64,000 nt of DNA from an uncultured Lachnospiraceae bacterium (lineage in GTDB: Bacteria; Bacillota; Clostridia; Lachnospirales; Lachnospiraceae), in contig CAJTYJ010000001.1 of NCBI GenBank assembly GCA_910583895.1, positions 62,001-126,000 on the forward strand, in the 5' to 3' direction. The notes beneath the pieces are model-generated. The model searched no databases, was not told where the DNA came from, and saw only the letters and a list, made by a program, of their open reading frames with translations. The translations under genes and the position numbers were made by a program. This document shows, piece after piece, positions 56,793 to 64,000 of the stretch (position 1 is the first letter of the stretch; the number at the start of each line of letters is the position of its first letter).

Positions 56793-57479
56793 ATGGAAAG
56801 AGAAGAGATCTTAAGAATGGACAAGGTAAGCTATTCTTATTTTTCCAAAACCAGGGAACTGAAGATCCTGAAGGATGCGGATTATGTATTCTGCACCGGA
56901 GAGATGTATGCCGTCATGGGACCGTCCGGTTCCGGCAAGACGACCACGCTCTCCCTGCTGGAAGCCCTGGACCGGCCGCAGAAAGGAACGATTCTCTATA
57001 AAGGGCAGGACATTCGGAAGATCGGAGAAGAGCGGTACCGGAGGCAGCACATCGGAATTGTGTTTCAGTCCTTCCACCTGTTTCCGTATCTCAATGTCCG
57101 GGAGAACGTGGAGGTGTCCATGGAAATCTCCGGAAAGACCGGGGGGAAAAGAGCGCGTGCGGAGGAGCTTCTGCGAAGAGTGGGCCTAAAGGAGACACAT
57201 TACAGACAGCAAGTGGAAAAGCTGTCCGGCGGGGAACAGCAGCGGGTTGCGGTAGCACGTGCGCTGGCGGCGGAGGCAGAGGTGATTCTGGCCGATGAAC
57301 CCACCGGGAATCTGGACGAAGAGACCGCTGCACAGATCCGGGAGCTCTTTCGCAGCATGGCCCACGAGATGGGCAAATGCGTGATCGTGGTGACCCACTC
57401 CCAGGAATTCGCAAAAGGAGCGGATACGATCATACGGCTGAAAAACCGAAAGCTGATCACGGACCGGAGCGGAGAATAA
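56793..57479 (+). CDS. ABC transporter ATP-binding protein (MacB/LolD type)
   Basis: The 228-residue ATPase has Walker A GPSGSGKTT, Q-loop VFQSFHLFPYLNV, signature LSGGEQQRVAVARA, Walker B VILADEPTGNLD and the H-loop (VTHSQ). It starts five bases after the preceding permease gene and drives the two-permease exporter. ATG 56793 is preferred, though ATG 56817 is possible. Confidence 0.92.
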   Translation: MEREEILRMDKVSYSYFSKTRELKILKDADYVFCTGEMYAVMGPSGSGKTTTLSLLEALDRPQKGTILYKGQDIRKIGEERYRRQHIGIVFQSFHLFPYLNVRENVEVSMEISGKTGGKRARAEELLRRVGLKETHYRQQVEKLSGGEQQRVAVARALAAEAEVILADEPTGNLDEETAAQIRELFRSMAHEMGKCVIVVTHSQEFAKGADTIIRLKNRKLITDRSGE

Positions 57480-57559
57480 GATGGTTTCAATCGCTGCAAT
57501 CGATGGCGGAATCCGGACTGATGAAACATGGAAGAAACAGAGTTACAACGATTTTCATA

Positions 57560-57588
57560 TTGAATTTTGTCGAAAAATATGATATCTT
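57560..57588 (+). promoter_or_regulatory. Possible promoter of the oligopeptide operon
   Basis: TTGAAT (57560-57565) and TATCTT (57583-57588) are 17 bases apart in an AT-rich leader. GATAAT near 57632 is another -10 candidate. Confidence 0.35.
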
Positions 57589-57692
57589 AATAGTCATGTT
57601 GAATGGATTTCATCAGATTATACAGGTGTTTTGATAATACTTTAACAAAGTAAAGTGAAAAAGCAAAAAAATACCTGATGTGGGAGGAGCAT

Positions 57693-58673
57693 ATGAGCCA
57701 GCCGGAAGTATTATTGGAGATCAGGGATTTGTGCGTGGAATTTCAGACGGTGGAAGGTACGGTCCATGCGGTCAATCATCTGAGTTATACTTTGCATAAA
57801 GGGGAGAAGCTGGGGATCGTGGGAGAGAGCGGCAGCGGGAAAAGTGTGTCATCTCTTGGCATGATGCAGCTGATTCCCAACCCGCCGGGAAGGATCACAC
57901 AGGGCGAGATCCTGTATAAGGGGCAGGATCTGGTGAAGGCGTCTGAACGCCAGATGCAGAAGATCCGGGGAAATGAGATCTCCATGATTTTTCAGGAACC
58001 TATGACTTCTTTAAATCCTATCATGAAGTGCGGAAGACAGATCGCAGAATCCCTGATGCTGCACTGGGGTATGAAGAAAAAAGAAGCCATGGAAGAGGCG
58101 GTACATATGATGCAGTCGGTGGGCATCGCAGATTCGGAGCTAAGAGCCCATGAATATCCCCATCAGATGTCCGGCGGCATGCGCCAGAGGGTGATGATTG
58201 CCATGGCGCTGGCCTGTCAGCCTAAAATCCTGATTGCAGATGAGCCGACCACAGCGCTGGATGTGACTATACAGGCACAGATCCTGGATCTGATCCGGAA
58301 GATGAATGAGAAGATGGGCACCTCCGTCGTCTTTATCACCCACGACCTGGGGGTGGTCAGCGAGCTGTGCGACACCGTCATCGTCATGTACACCGGACAG
58401 ATTGTGGAGCAGGCGCCGGCGGCAGAGCTGTTCCGGGAGCCGAAGCATCCCTACACGACGGGACTTCTGGACGCCATTCCGAAGATCAGCAAAGAGCGTG
58501 ACCCTCTGAAAACCATCGAGGGCATGGTGCCCAATCCCACAGAGCGGATCGAAGGCTGCAGCTTTTCGCCCCGCTGTCCCCGCGCGACAGACCGGTGCCG
58601 GAAAGAAGCACCGCCCATGAAGCAGCTTTCGGATACCCGGAAGGTATGGTGCTGGCTGTATGAGAACGCATAG
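57693..58673 (+). CDS. Oligopeptide/dipeptide ABC transporter ATPase (OppD/DppD type)
   Basis: The 326-residue ATPase has Walker A GESGSGKS, signature MSGGMRQRVMIAMA, Walker B ILIADEPTTALD and the C-terminal cysteine-rich oligopeptide-transporter extension (GCSFSPRCPRATDRC) that can hold an iron-sulfur cluster. It is the first gene of the peptide uptake operon. ATG 57693 has GGGAGG five bases upstream. Confidence 0.93.
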   Translation: MSQPEVLLEIRDLCVEFQTVEGTVHAVNHLSYTLHKGEKLGIVGESGSGKSVSSLGMMQLIPNPPGRITQGEILYKGQDLVKASERQMQKIRGNEISMIFQEPMTSLNPIMKCGRQIAESLMLHWGMKKKEAMEEAVHMMQSVGIADSELRAHEYPHQMSGGMRQRVMIAMALACQPKILIADEPTTALDVTIQAQILDLIRKMNEKMGTSVVFITHDLGVVSELCDTVIVMYTGQIVEQAPAAELFREPKHPYTTGLLDAIPKISKERDPLKTIEGMVPNPTERIEGCSFSPRCPRATDRCRKEAPPMKQLSDTRKVWCWLYENA

Positions 58674-58763
58674 GGAAGAAAAGGACGCCCGGTCACAGAG
58701 TGCGCAGCAGGAAAGATTCTGCCGGCTGCAGGACGGACCGTGCGAAGAAGAGGAGGGAGCGCC

Positions 58764-59738
58764 GTGGCAGCAGCTGAGGAAAAAGATGTGCTCATGAGAG
58801 CGGATCATATTAAAGTATATTTTAAAGGAAAAAACAAAAGGTCAGGGACCGTAAAAGCGGTGGACGACATCAGCCTGGAGATCAAAAAGGGCGAGACCTT
58901 CGGAGTGGTGGGCGAGAGTGGCTGCGGAAAAAGCACCCTGGGAAGAACCCTGATCCGTCTTCTGAAACCCACAGAAGGGCATATCTATCTGGACGGTACG
59001 GATATCGCCGGGATGAAGGGTGCTGATTTGAAGGAGATGCGGAAAAAAGCCCAGATCATTTTTCAGGATCCTTCCGCCTGCTTAAATCCCAGGCGCACGG
59101 TCCGGCAGATTTTGATGGAGCCTTTTGAGATCCATCAGATGACAAAACAGATCGACGTGGAAGCAAGAATCATGGAGCTTTTAAACCTGGTAGGACTGGA
59201 CGCCTATCATCTGAGCCGTTATCCCCACGAGCTTTCCGGGGGACAGAAGCAGCGCATTGGCATCGCCCGGGCGCTGGCTCTGAAGCCGGATCTGATCATC
59301 TGCGACGAGGCAGTGTCCGCCCTGGACGTATCGGTTCAGGCCCAGGTGCTGAACCTTCTGCAGGAGCTGAAGGAAAAGCTCGGACTGACTTATTTTTTTA
59401 TTTCCCACAATCTGAATGTGGTCTATCAGGTCAGCGACCGGGTGGGTGTTATGTATCTTGGGAAGATTGTGGAGATCGCTGATTACGATCAGCTGTATGA
59501 GAAGCGCTATCATCCATACACAGAGGCGCTTTTGTCCGCCATTCCTCAGGTGGGGCAGGAGGAGAGAAGAGAGAGAATCCGGCTACGGGGCGAGGTGCCA
59601 AGTCCCTCCAATCCGCCGGACGGCTGCCATTTTCACACCCGCTGTCCAAGAGCCTGCGACCGCTGCTCTCTGGAAGTACCGAAGCTTCGGGAGGTGGAGA
59701 AAGGACATCTGGTGGCATGCCACTTGTACGACCAGTAA
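58764..59738 (+). CDS. Oligopeptide/dipeptide ABC transporter ATPase (OppF/DppF type)
   Basis: The 324-residue ATPase has Walker A GESGCGKST, signature LSGGQKQRIGIARA, Walker B LIICDEAVSALD and the C-terminal GCHFHTRCPRACDRC cluster. Together with OppD it powers the OppB/OppC channel. The GTG at 58764 is chosen because AGGAGGG precedes it; the frame is open further upstream. Confidence 0.93.
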   Translation: MAAAEEKDVLMRADHIKVYFKGKNKRSGTVKAVDDISLEIKKGETFGVVGESGCGKSTLGRTLIRLLKPTEGHIYLDGTDIAGMKGADLKEMRKKAQIIFQDPSACLNPRRTVRQILMEPFEIHQMTKQIDVEARIMELLNLVGLDAYHLSRYPHELSGGQKQRIGIARALALKPDLIICDEAVSALDVSVQAQVLNLLQELKEKLGLTYFFISHNLNVVYQVSDRVGVMYLGKIVEIADYDQLYEKRYHPYTEALLSAIPQVGQEERRERIRLRGEVPSPSNPPDGCHFHTRCPRACDRCSLEVPKLREVEKGHLVACHLYDQ

Positions 59739-59747
59739 CTTTTAGCG

Positions 59748-59774
59748 GAGATACTGCCAAAATATCGGCATCTC
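59748..59774 (+). terminator. Intercistronic hairpin before the peptide-binding protein gene
   Basis: GAGA/TCTC and TGCC (59755-59758)/GGCA (59767-59770) form a bulged stem. No T-run follows, so it may be an RNA processing or stability element. Confidence 0.4.
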
Positions 59775-59806
59775 AATAGATTGAAAAAGAATTCAGGAGG
59801 AAACAT

Positions 59807-61444
59807 ATGAAAAGAAAATTTTTAGCCATGGCGCTCAGTGTTATGGTGGCACTGGGCTGCATGGCCTGCGGCGGAGGAGCTGAGGGCGATGCGCCGGCCG
59901 GGGAAGCAGCGGCAGATGAAACAACAGAAGGTGCCAATACTTCCGGTTCCAGCACGGTGGTGGTGGCCATGGGAGCCGGTTTTGCTACCCTGGACCCGGG
60001 TCACGTGTATGAAAAATATCCGCCATTGATCGTCAATGCATGCTATGAGAATCTGTTTAAATTTTACGACAATCAGGGGGCGCCGGAACCGTGCCTTGCG
60101 GACACCTATGAGTTTTCCGAGGACAATCTGACTCTGACAGTCACCTTAAAAGACGGCATCAATTTCGCAAGCGGCAATCCTATGACGTCTGCGGACGTTC
60201 TGTTCAGCATCAACCGGTGCAAGAATCTGCAGGGAAATCCGTCTTTTATCGCGGATACCATCGAGAGCATGGAAGCTCCGGATGACAAGACCATTATTTT
60301 CCATCTGACCCAGCCGGACAGCGCGATCCTCTCCAAGCTGACCTACAGCTCTCTGGCGATCCTGGACAGCGCAGTGGTGAAGGAGAACGGCGGAACGGAT
60401 GCCGAGGACGCGTCCACGGCGGACACGGCACAGGCATACCTGGACGGCACCAGTGCAGGCTCCGGCATGTATGTGATGACCAGCTATATCCCGGATGAAG
60501 AGGTGGTTCTGGAGAAGAACCCGAATTACTGGGGCGTGGCGACCAATGTGGACAAATACATCGTCAAGATCCAGCCGGATTCCAACACCCAGATGATGAC
60601 CCTTTCTACCGGGGACATTGACGTGGCACTGAACATGACCGATGATACCATGGCAGAGCTTGCGGGCGCAGAGAACATTGAGATTATCAACGGGGCCAGC
60701 AAGACGGTAGGCTTTGTGATGATGAATATGAACGAAACATATGGCGGAGCAGTCTCAGATCCGAAGGTACAGCAGGCCATCCGCAAGGCGCTGGACTACA
60801 GCGGCTTCCAGATCATCTGCGGAGAAGGTACGCTGACTCCTTATTCCGTGATTCAGTCCGGCTTTATGGGCAGCAAGGGAGAGCGTGCAGCGGATTATAC
60901 GAACCTGGAAGAGGCAAAAGCGCTTCTTGCAGAGGCCGGATATGCAGATGGGTTTGACGTGGATCTGACGGTGTCTGATCTTGATATGGAAGGAATTCTG
61001 CTGACCGATCTGGCGCAGAAAGTCAAAGACGATCTTTCCCAGGTCGGCATCAATGTGAATATCGTCTCCCAGCCCTGGGCGGCGGGCTACGGCGATGCTT
61101 ACCGGGACGGTACTTTGGGCTTCACCGTTATGTACTGGGGCACCGACTACAACGATCCCAACGTACAGCTGGAATTCCTGCCGGGAGCGGTGGTCGGACT
61201 CCGTGCCGGATGGACCAAGGAGATGAATCCGGAGCTTGCAGATCTGTACCAGGAGACCATGGCGGCTACGGACAACGACGACCGCACCGCGGTGTTAGAA
61301 AAGATCCAGGATGCGACATATGAGGACGGTCCGTTTATCATGGTTGCTCAGGCGCCGGTGCATCTTGGATATAATACCAGGCTGGACGGCGTGGCGTTCT
61401 CCGATCCTTATGCACTGGATGTGACGCTTATCAACATCAAATGA
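59807..61444 (+). CDS. Peptide ABC transporter substrate-binding lipoprotein (OppA/DppA type)
   Basis: The 545-residue lipoprotein (lipobox cysteine at 18 or 21) belongs to solute-binding family 5. Features include LDPGHVYEKYPPLIVNACYENL near the start, the SADVLFSINR segment and the C-terminal GTDYNDPN region. It captures short peptides, or possibly nickel or heme ligands bound by related proteins. AGGAGG precedes the ATG. The order D-F-A-B-C differs from the usual A-B-C-D-F. Confidence 0.92.
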   Translation: MKRKFLAMALSVMVALGCMACGGGAEGDAPAGEAAADETTEGANTSGSSTVVVAMGAGFATLDPGHVYEKYPPLIVNACYENLFKFYDNQGAPEPCLADTYEFSEDNLTLTVTLKDGINFASGNPMTSADVLFSINRCKNLQGNPSFIADTIESMEAPDDKTIIFHLTQPDSAILSKLTYSSLAILDSAVVKENGGTDAEDASTADTAQAYLDGTSAGSGMYVMTSYIPDEEVVLEKNPNYWGVATNVDKYIVKIQPDSNTQMMTLSTGDIDVALNMTDDTMAELAGAENIEIINGASKTVGFVMMNMNETYGGAVSDPKVQQAIRKALDYSGFQIICGEGTLTPYSVIQSGFMGSKGERAADYTNLEEAKALLAEAGYADGFDVDLTVSDLDMEGILLTDLAQKVKDDLSQVGINVNIVSQPWAAGYGDAYRDGTLGFTVMYWGTDYNDPNVQLEFLPGAVVGLRAGWTKEMNPELADLYQETMAATDNDDRTAVLEKIQDATYEDGPFIMVAQAPVHLGYNTRLDGVAFSDPYALDVTLINIK

Positions 61445-61476
61445 TGTTGGGGTCAAAAGGTGTTTTGGCGGGTCCC

Positions 61477-61525
61477 AAGTTCAAAAATTCTCCTGCAGGC
61501 GAGCCTGCATCGAATTTTTGAACTT
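61477..61525. terminator. Long perfect hairpin between oppA and oppB
   Basis: AAGTTCAAAAATTC (61477-61490) pairs perfectly with GAATTTTTGAACTT (61512-61525), with an inner GCAGGC/GCCTGC closing a GA loop. TT follows. It may lower permease expression relative to the binding protein. Confidence 0.7.
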
Positions 61526-61544
61526 TTGCCCCTGGTATCATCAA

Positions 61545-61667
61545 ATCAAAGCCCCCGCTGCAAGCAACGGAGTATCAAACTTGCAGCGCTGCAGAGCAGC
61601 GGGGTATTTGACCCTCGCGGCAGCCGCCAAATGTCTGCAAGCAGCCACTTGGCTCGTTACCCGCGGG
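61545..61667 (+). repeat. Family-2 palindromic repeat
   Basis: This copy matches 55364-55486 almost throughout, including GCCAAATGTCTGCAAGCAG. Its first arm (ATCAAAGCCCCCGCTGC) has drifted from the second (GCAGCGGGGTATTTGA). It lies between the oppA terminator hairpin and the oppB start. Confidence 0.83.
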
Positions 61668-61700
61668 AATAAAAAGATATGAGCAGGAGAGAAGTGTCCT

Positions 61701-62720
61701 ATGGAACAACTGAAATTTATCGGAAAGAGGCTGGCCTATCTGGCGGTGATGCTGTTCGGGGTCGCCACGCTGGTGTTTATACTGACCAAGCTGATACCGG
61801 GTGACCCTACGGTGGCGAATTTAAGCCAGCGGGCTTTAAGTGACCCGGAGATCGTGGCGGCCTACCGGGCGAAATACGGTCTGGATCAGCCGATCTTTGT
61901 GCAGTATGTGCTGTATATGAAAAATCTGCTGAAGTTTGACCTGGGAACCTCGATCCGCACCAGCAAGCCGGTGCTTTCGGAGCTGGCGCGTTGTTATCCG
62001 GCAACCATCGAGCTGGCGCTTTTTGCCATCCTGATCGCGGCAGTGTTCGGTATCCTGTTCGGCGTGATCTCCGCCATCCGGAGAAACAGCATCCTGGATC
62101 AGGCGGTCCGTGCCGTCTCTGTGACCGGGGTCAGCATCCCAAGCTTCTGGTTTGCCCTTTTAGTACTGTATTTCTTCTATTATAAATTACATCTTTTTCC
62201 GGGGCCGGGGAGGCTGAGCAACAGCTTTTCGGCGCCAGCTTCCGTGACGGGGCTTTATGTGCTGGACAGTCTTTTAGAAGGAAATATTCCAAAAGCGCTG
62301 GACGCTCTAAGTCATCTGATCCTGCCCGGCACGGTGCTTGCCGCCTTTACCATGGGGCTGATTACCCGGACCACCCGTTCCAACCTTCTGGACGTCATGT
62401 CCATGGACTACATCCGGACGGCCAGAGCCAAGGGCATCAGCCAGGTGGGACTGATCTTAAAGCACGCCCTTGGCAACGCCCTGATTCCGGTTCTGACGGT
62501 CATCGGTCTTGGACTTGGCAATCTCCTGGGAGGCATGGTGCTGGTGGAGACGATTTTTAACTGGCCGGGAGTGGGGCAGTTTGCCTATGAGTCGGTGCTG
62601 TCCGCGGACTTTCCGGCGATCATCGGCGTGGCCCTTTTGATCGCCCTGAACTATATGATCATCAATACGGTGGTGGACATCCTGTACGGGGTGATCGATC
62701 CGAGAGTGAGGTGTCAGTGA
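61701..62720 (+). CDS. Peptide ABC transporter permease (OppB/DppB type)
   Basis: The 339-residue protein has six membrane helices and the inner-membrane-component motif EAA region (DYIRTARAKGISQVGLILKHALGNALIP) that contacts the ATPases. It pairs with the OppC-type permease, whose start it overlaps by one base. Confidence 0.94.
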   Translation: MEQLKFIGKRLAYLAVMLFGVATLVFILTKLIPGDPTVANLSQRALSDPEIVAAYRAKYGLDQPIFVQYVLYMKNLLKFDLGTSIRTSKPVLSELARCYPATIELALFAILIAAVFGILFGVISAIRRNSILDQAVRAVSVTGVSIPSFWFALLVLYFFYYKLHLFPGPGRLSNSFSAPASVTGLYVLDSLLEGNIPKALDALSHLILPGTVLAAFTMGLITRTTRSNLLDVMSMDYIRTARAKGISQVGLILKHALGNALIPVLTVIGLGLGNLLGGMVLVETIFNWPGVGQFAYESVLSADFPAIIGVALLIALNYMIINTVVDILYGVIDPRVRCQ

Positions 62721-63556
62721 TGCTGCGTTCTGTGAAAAAAATGTTTCGCTCCAATTATCTGTTCACCCTCGGGGTGATTATCTGCCTGGCGTGGATTCTG
62801 GCGGCCATACTGGCTCCGGTGCTCGCTCCTTATGACCCGGTGGCCCAGGATCTGACGCTGCGCCTGAAAGCACCTTCGGCTGCCCATCTGTTCGGTACGG
62901 ACAATTTTGGCAGGGATATCTTCAGCCGGGTGATCTCCGGAGGCCGGTATTCGCTTCTGGCCGGGTGCCTGACGGTGGTGATCGCAGGCTGCATCGGCAC
63001 TTTCTATGGGGCGATTGCAGGCTATGCGGGGGGCTGGGCTGACAACGTGATGATGCGGTTTTCGGAGATGATCCTGTCTTTTCCGTCTCTGATTCTCGCC
63101 ATGATCATCAATGCGGTCATGGGTTCCAATCTGTTCAACACCATGTTTGCCCTGGTTATCGTGGCCTGGCCCACCTACGCCCGTCTGATGCGAAGCGTGG
63201 TGCTCAGTGTCAAGGAAAATGAATATGTGACCGCTTCCGAGGCTCTGGGAGCCTCCAGGATCCGGATCCTCTTAAAGGAGATCATTCCCAACAGCATCAG
63301 CTCGGTGTTGATCATGGCCACGACGGATATCGGCAACCAGATCCTGATGTTTTCAACCCTCAGTTTTCTGGGGCTTGGCTCTGCGCCGCCCACGCCCGAG
63401 TGGGGGATGATGGTGTCGGACGGAGTGGATTATTTTAACAAATTCTGGGTAGCCGGTTTTCCGGGCCTTGCGATCTTTACCATGGCTGTGGGGGCAAATT
63501 TCATCGGCGATGGTTTGCGGGATCTTCTGGATCCGAAACTTAGGAAACAGTTTTGA
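62720..63556 (+). CDS. Peptide ABC transporter permease (OppC/DppC type)
   Basis: The 278-residue protein has an N-terminal helix, the conserved HLFGTDNFGRDIFSRVISGGR and an EAA motif (EYVTASEALGASRIRILLKEIIPN). ATG 62720 overlaps the last base of the oppB stop codon, with GAGG eight bases upstream; GTG 62711 is an alternative. Last transport gene of the operon. Confidence 0.93.
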   Translation: MLRSVKKMFRSNYLFTLGVIICLAWILAAILAPVLAPYDPVAQDLTLRLKAPSAAHLFGTDNFGRDIFSRVISGGRYSLLAGCLTVVIAGCIGTFYGAIAGYAGGWADNVMMRFSEMILSFPSLILAMIINAVMGSNLFNTMFALVIVAWPTYARLMRSVVLSVKENEYVTASEALGASRIRILLKEIIPNSISSVLIMATTDIGNQILMFSTLSFLGLGSAPPTPEWGMMVSDGVDYFNKFWVAGFPGLAIFTMAVGANFIGDGLRDLLDPKLRKQF

Positions 63557-63578
63557 AAATGGAGATATTTTTCACAAT

Positions 63579-63637
63579 GAAGGGACGCAGTGGTACTAAG
63601 GGTGCAAAAATACGCACCCTAAGGACCGGCGCCCTTC
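63579..63637 (+). terminator. Extended multi-segment hairpin after oppC
   Basis: GAAGGG/CCCTTC, CGC/GCG, GGT/ACC and AGGGTGC/GCACCCT stack into one long imperfect stem (63579-63637). No clear T-run follows, so it may be a terminator, a processing site or a small structured RNA. Confidence 0.5.
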
Positions 63638-63736
63638 AATGGGTCTTTCAGGAAAACATACCTAATGTTTCATAAGGTGCCCACACCGGGCTGAGTACTG
63701 AATGAGGTTTGAAGAAGATCAGATGGGAGATAGAGT

Positions 63737-64000
63737 ATGAAAGAAAAGAGAGTAGAGCGTGTGTTAAAGGCATTAGAAGCCATGGGGCTGCATCAGATGC
63801 TGCTTACGGATCCCATGTCTGTCTATTATCTGACCGGGGTGCAGGTGATGCCTTTTGAACGGTTTTATGGGCTGTATCTTCGGGCGGATGGAGCACATGT
63901 GTTTTTTCTGAACCGGCTGTTTCATGTGCCGGAGGATCTGGGGATCGAGAAAGTGTGGTATTCGGACACGGACCCGGTGATGGAGCTGGTGGCTTCCCGG
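63737..64000 (+). CDS. M24 family peptidase, N-terminal part (Xaa-Pro peptidase type)
   Basis: Only the first 88 residues lie in the window and the frame is open to the end. The segment shows the creatinase-type N-terminal domain with YYLTGVQV and a following FYGLYLRADG strand, as in aminopeptidase P and prolidase. The catalytic metal site would be beyond the window. GGGAG precedes the ATG. Placement after a peptide importer fits cleavage of proline-containing peptides in the cytoplasm. Confidence 0.82.
   Translation, partial: MKEKRVERVLKALEAMGLHQMLLTDPMSVYYLTGVQVMPFERFYGLYLRADGAHVFFLNRLFHVPEDLGIEKVWYSDTDPVMELVASR

Noticed and set aside
61460..61672. 70-codon open frame with similar peptides at 55264-55491
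   Set aside because: The peptide similarity is explained by the family-2 DNA repeat, which also occurs reversed and truncated; no consistent start or binding site.
1..64000. tRNA or rRNA genes
   Set aside because: No T-loop-like GGTTCGA-type segment in a plausible cloverleaf and no rRNA-like conserved stretch were noticed in the gaps; a covariance search would be needed to exclude them.

Overview
The window looks like a chromosomal segment of a Gram-positive anaerobe of the Clostridia, most likely Lachnospiraceae. The reasons are the moderate GC content, strong AGGAGG-type ribosome binding sites, lipoprotein-type binding proteins, a pyrB-pyrI pair, the Firmicute rimP-nusA-ylxR-ylxQ-infB-rbfA-nrnA-truB-ribF cluster, a CsoR copper repressor and a BlaI-type regulator. 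The assignment rests on gene content, not on a database search. No tRNA, rRNA or CRISPR array was seen.

Layout. 1-8.6 kb: end of a CPBP membrane protease gene, a secreted fibronectin-III protein, and a 1908-residue surface GH32 fructan hydrolase. 8.7-9.7 kb: an aldo/keto reductase on the minus strand. 10.0-15.3 kb: PfkB sugar kinase plus a ribose-type sugar ABC transporter (binding protein, ATPase, permease). 15.3-19.6 kb: a sensory module made of a second sugar-binding lipoprotein, histidine kinase, response regulator and membrane-anchored binding protein. 19.7-23.3 kb: a large FtsX-type permease with its ATPase. 23.4-33.0 kb: AI-2E family protein, pyrBI (minus), a CmpB-like membrane protein (minus), folC, pheA, a PHP phosphoesterase (minus), a MATE exporter and malic enzyme. 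33.0-37.8 kb: GntR/FadR regulator divergent from a TRAP transporter and an HpaI-type aldolase. 37.8-46.5 kb: the rimP-ribF translation and riboflavin operon. 46.6-53.4 kb: Na/Pi transporter, copper ATPase with CsoR, SH3b-NlpC/P60 hydrolase, and BlaI with a truncated BlaR1. 53.9-57.5 kb: a second FtsX-type ABC exporter. 57.7-64.0 kb: oligopeptide ABC operon and the start of an M24 peptidase.

How the genes may work together. GH32 would release fructose units outside the cell, and the PfkB/ABC operon next door could import and phosphorylate a sugar; this link is inference. The sensory binding protein is a paralog of the transport binding protein, which suggests the two-component system senses the same or a related sugar. 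The TRAP system plus HpaI aldolase looks like uptake and cleavage of a sugar-acid-like compound. Its regulator has a textbook TGGT-N3-ACCA site just downstream of the TRAP promoter. CsoR and the copper ATPase form a copper efflux unit, with an operator-like palindrome downstream of a good promoter.

The least expected feature is a set of short repeated elements between genes. Family 1 is a hairpin of very variable size between constant flanks (AAAACAGC ... GCGGAACTT), always placed just before a ribosome binding site. It occurs before the sugar permease (three tandem elements), the ABC ATPase at 22.7 kb, malic enzyme and rimP. Family 2 is an approximately 123-bp palindromic element (three copies). 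Family 3 is a 100-bp MITE-like element with terminal inverted repeats and an apparent 6-bp target duplication, plus one decayed copy.
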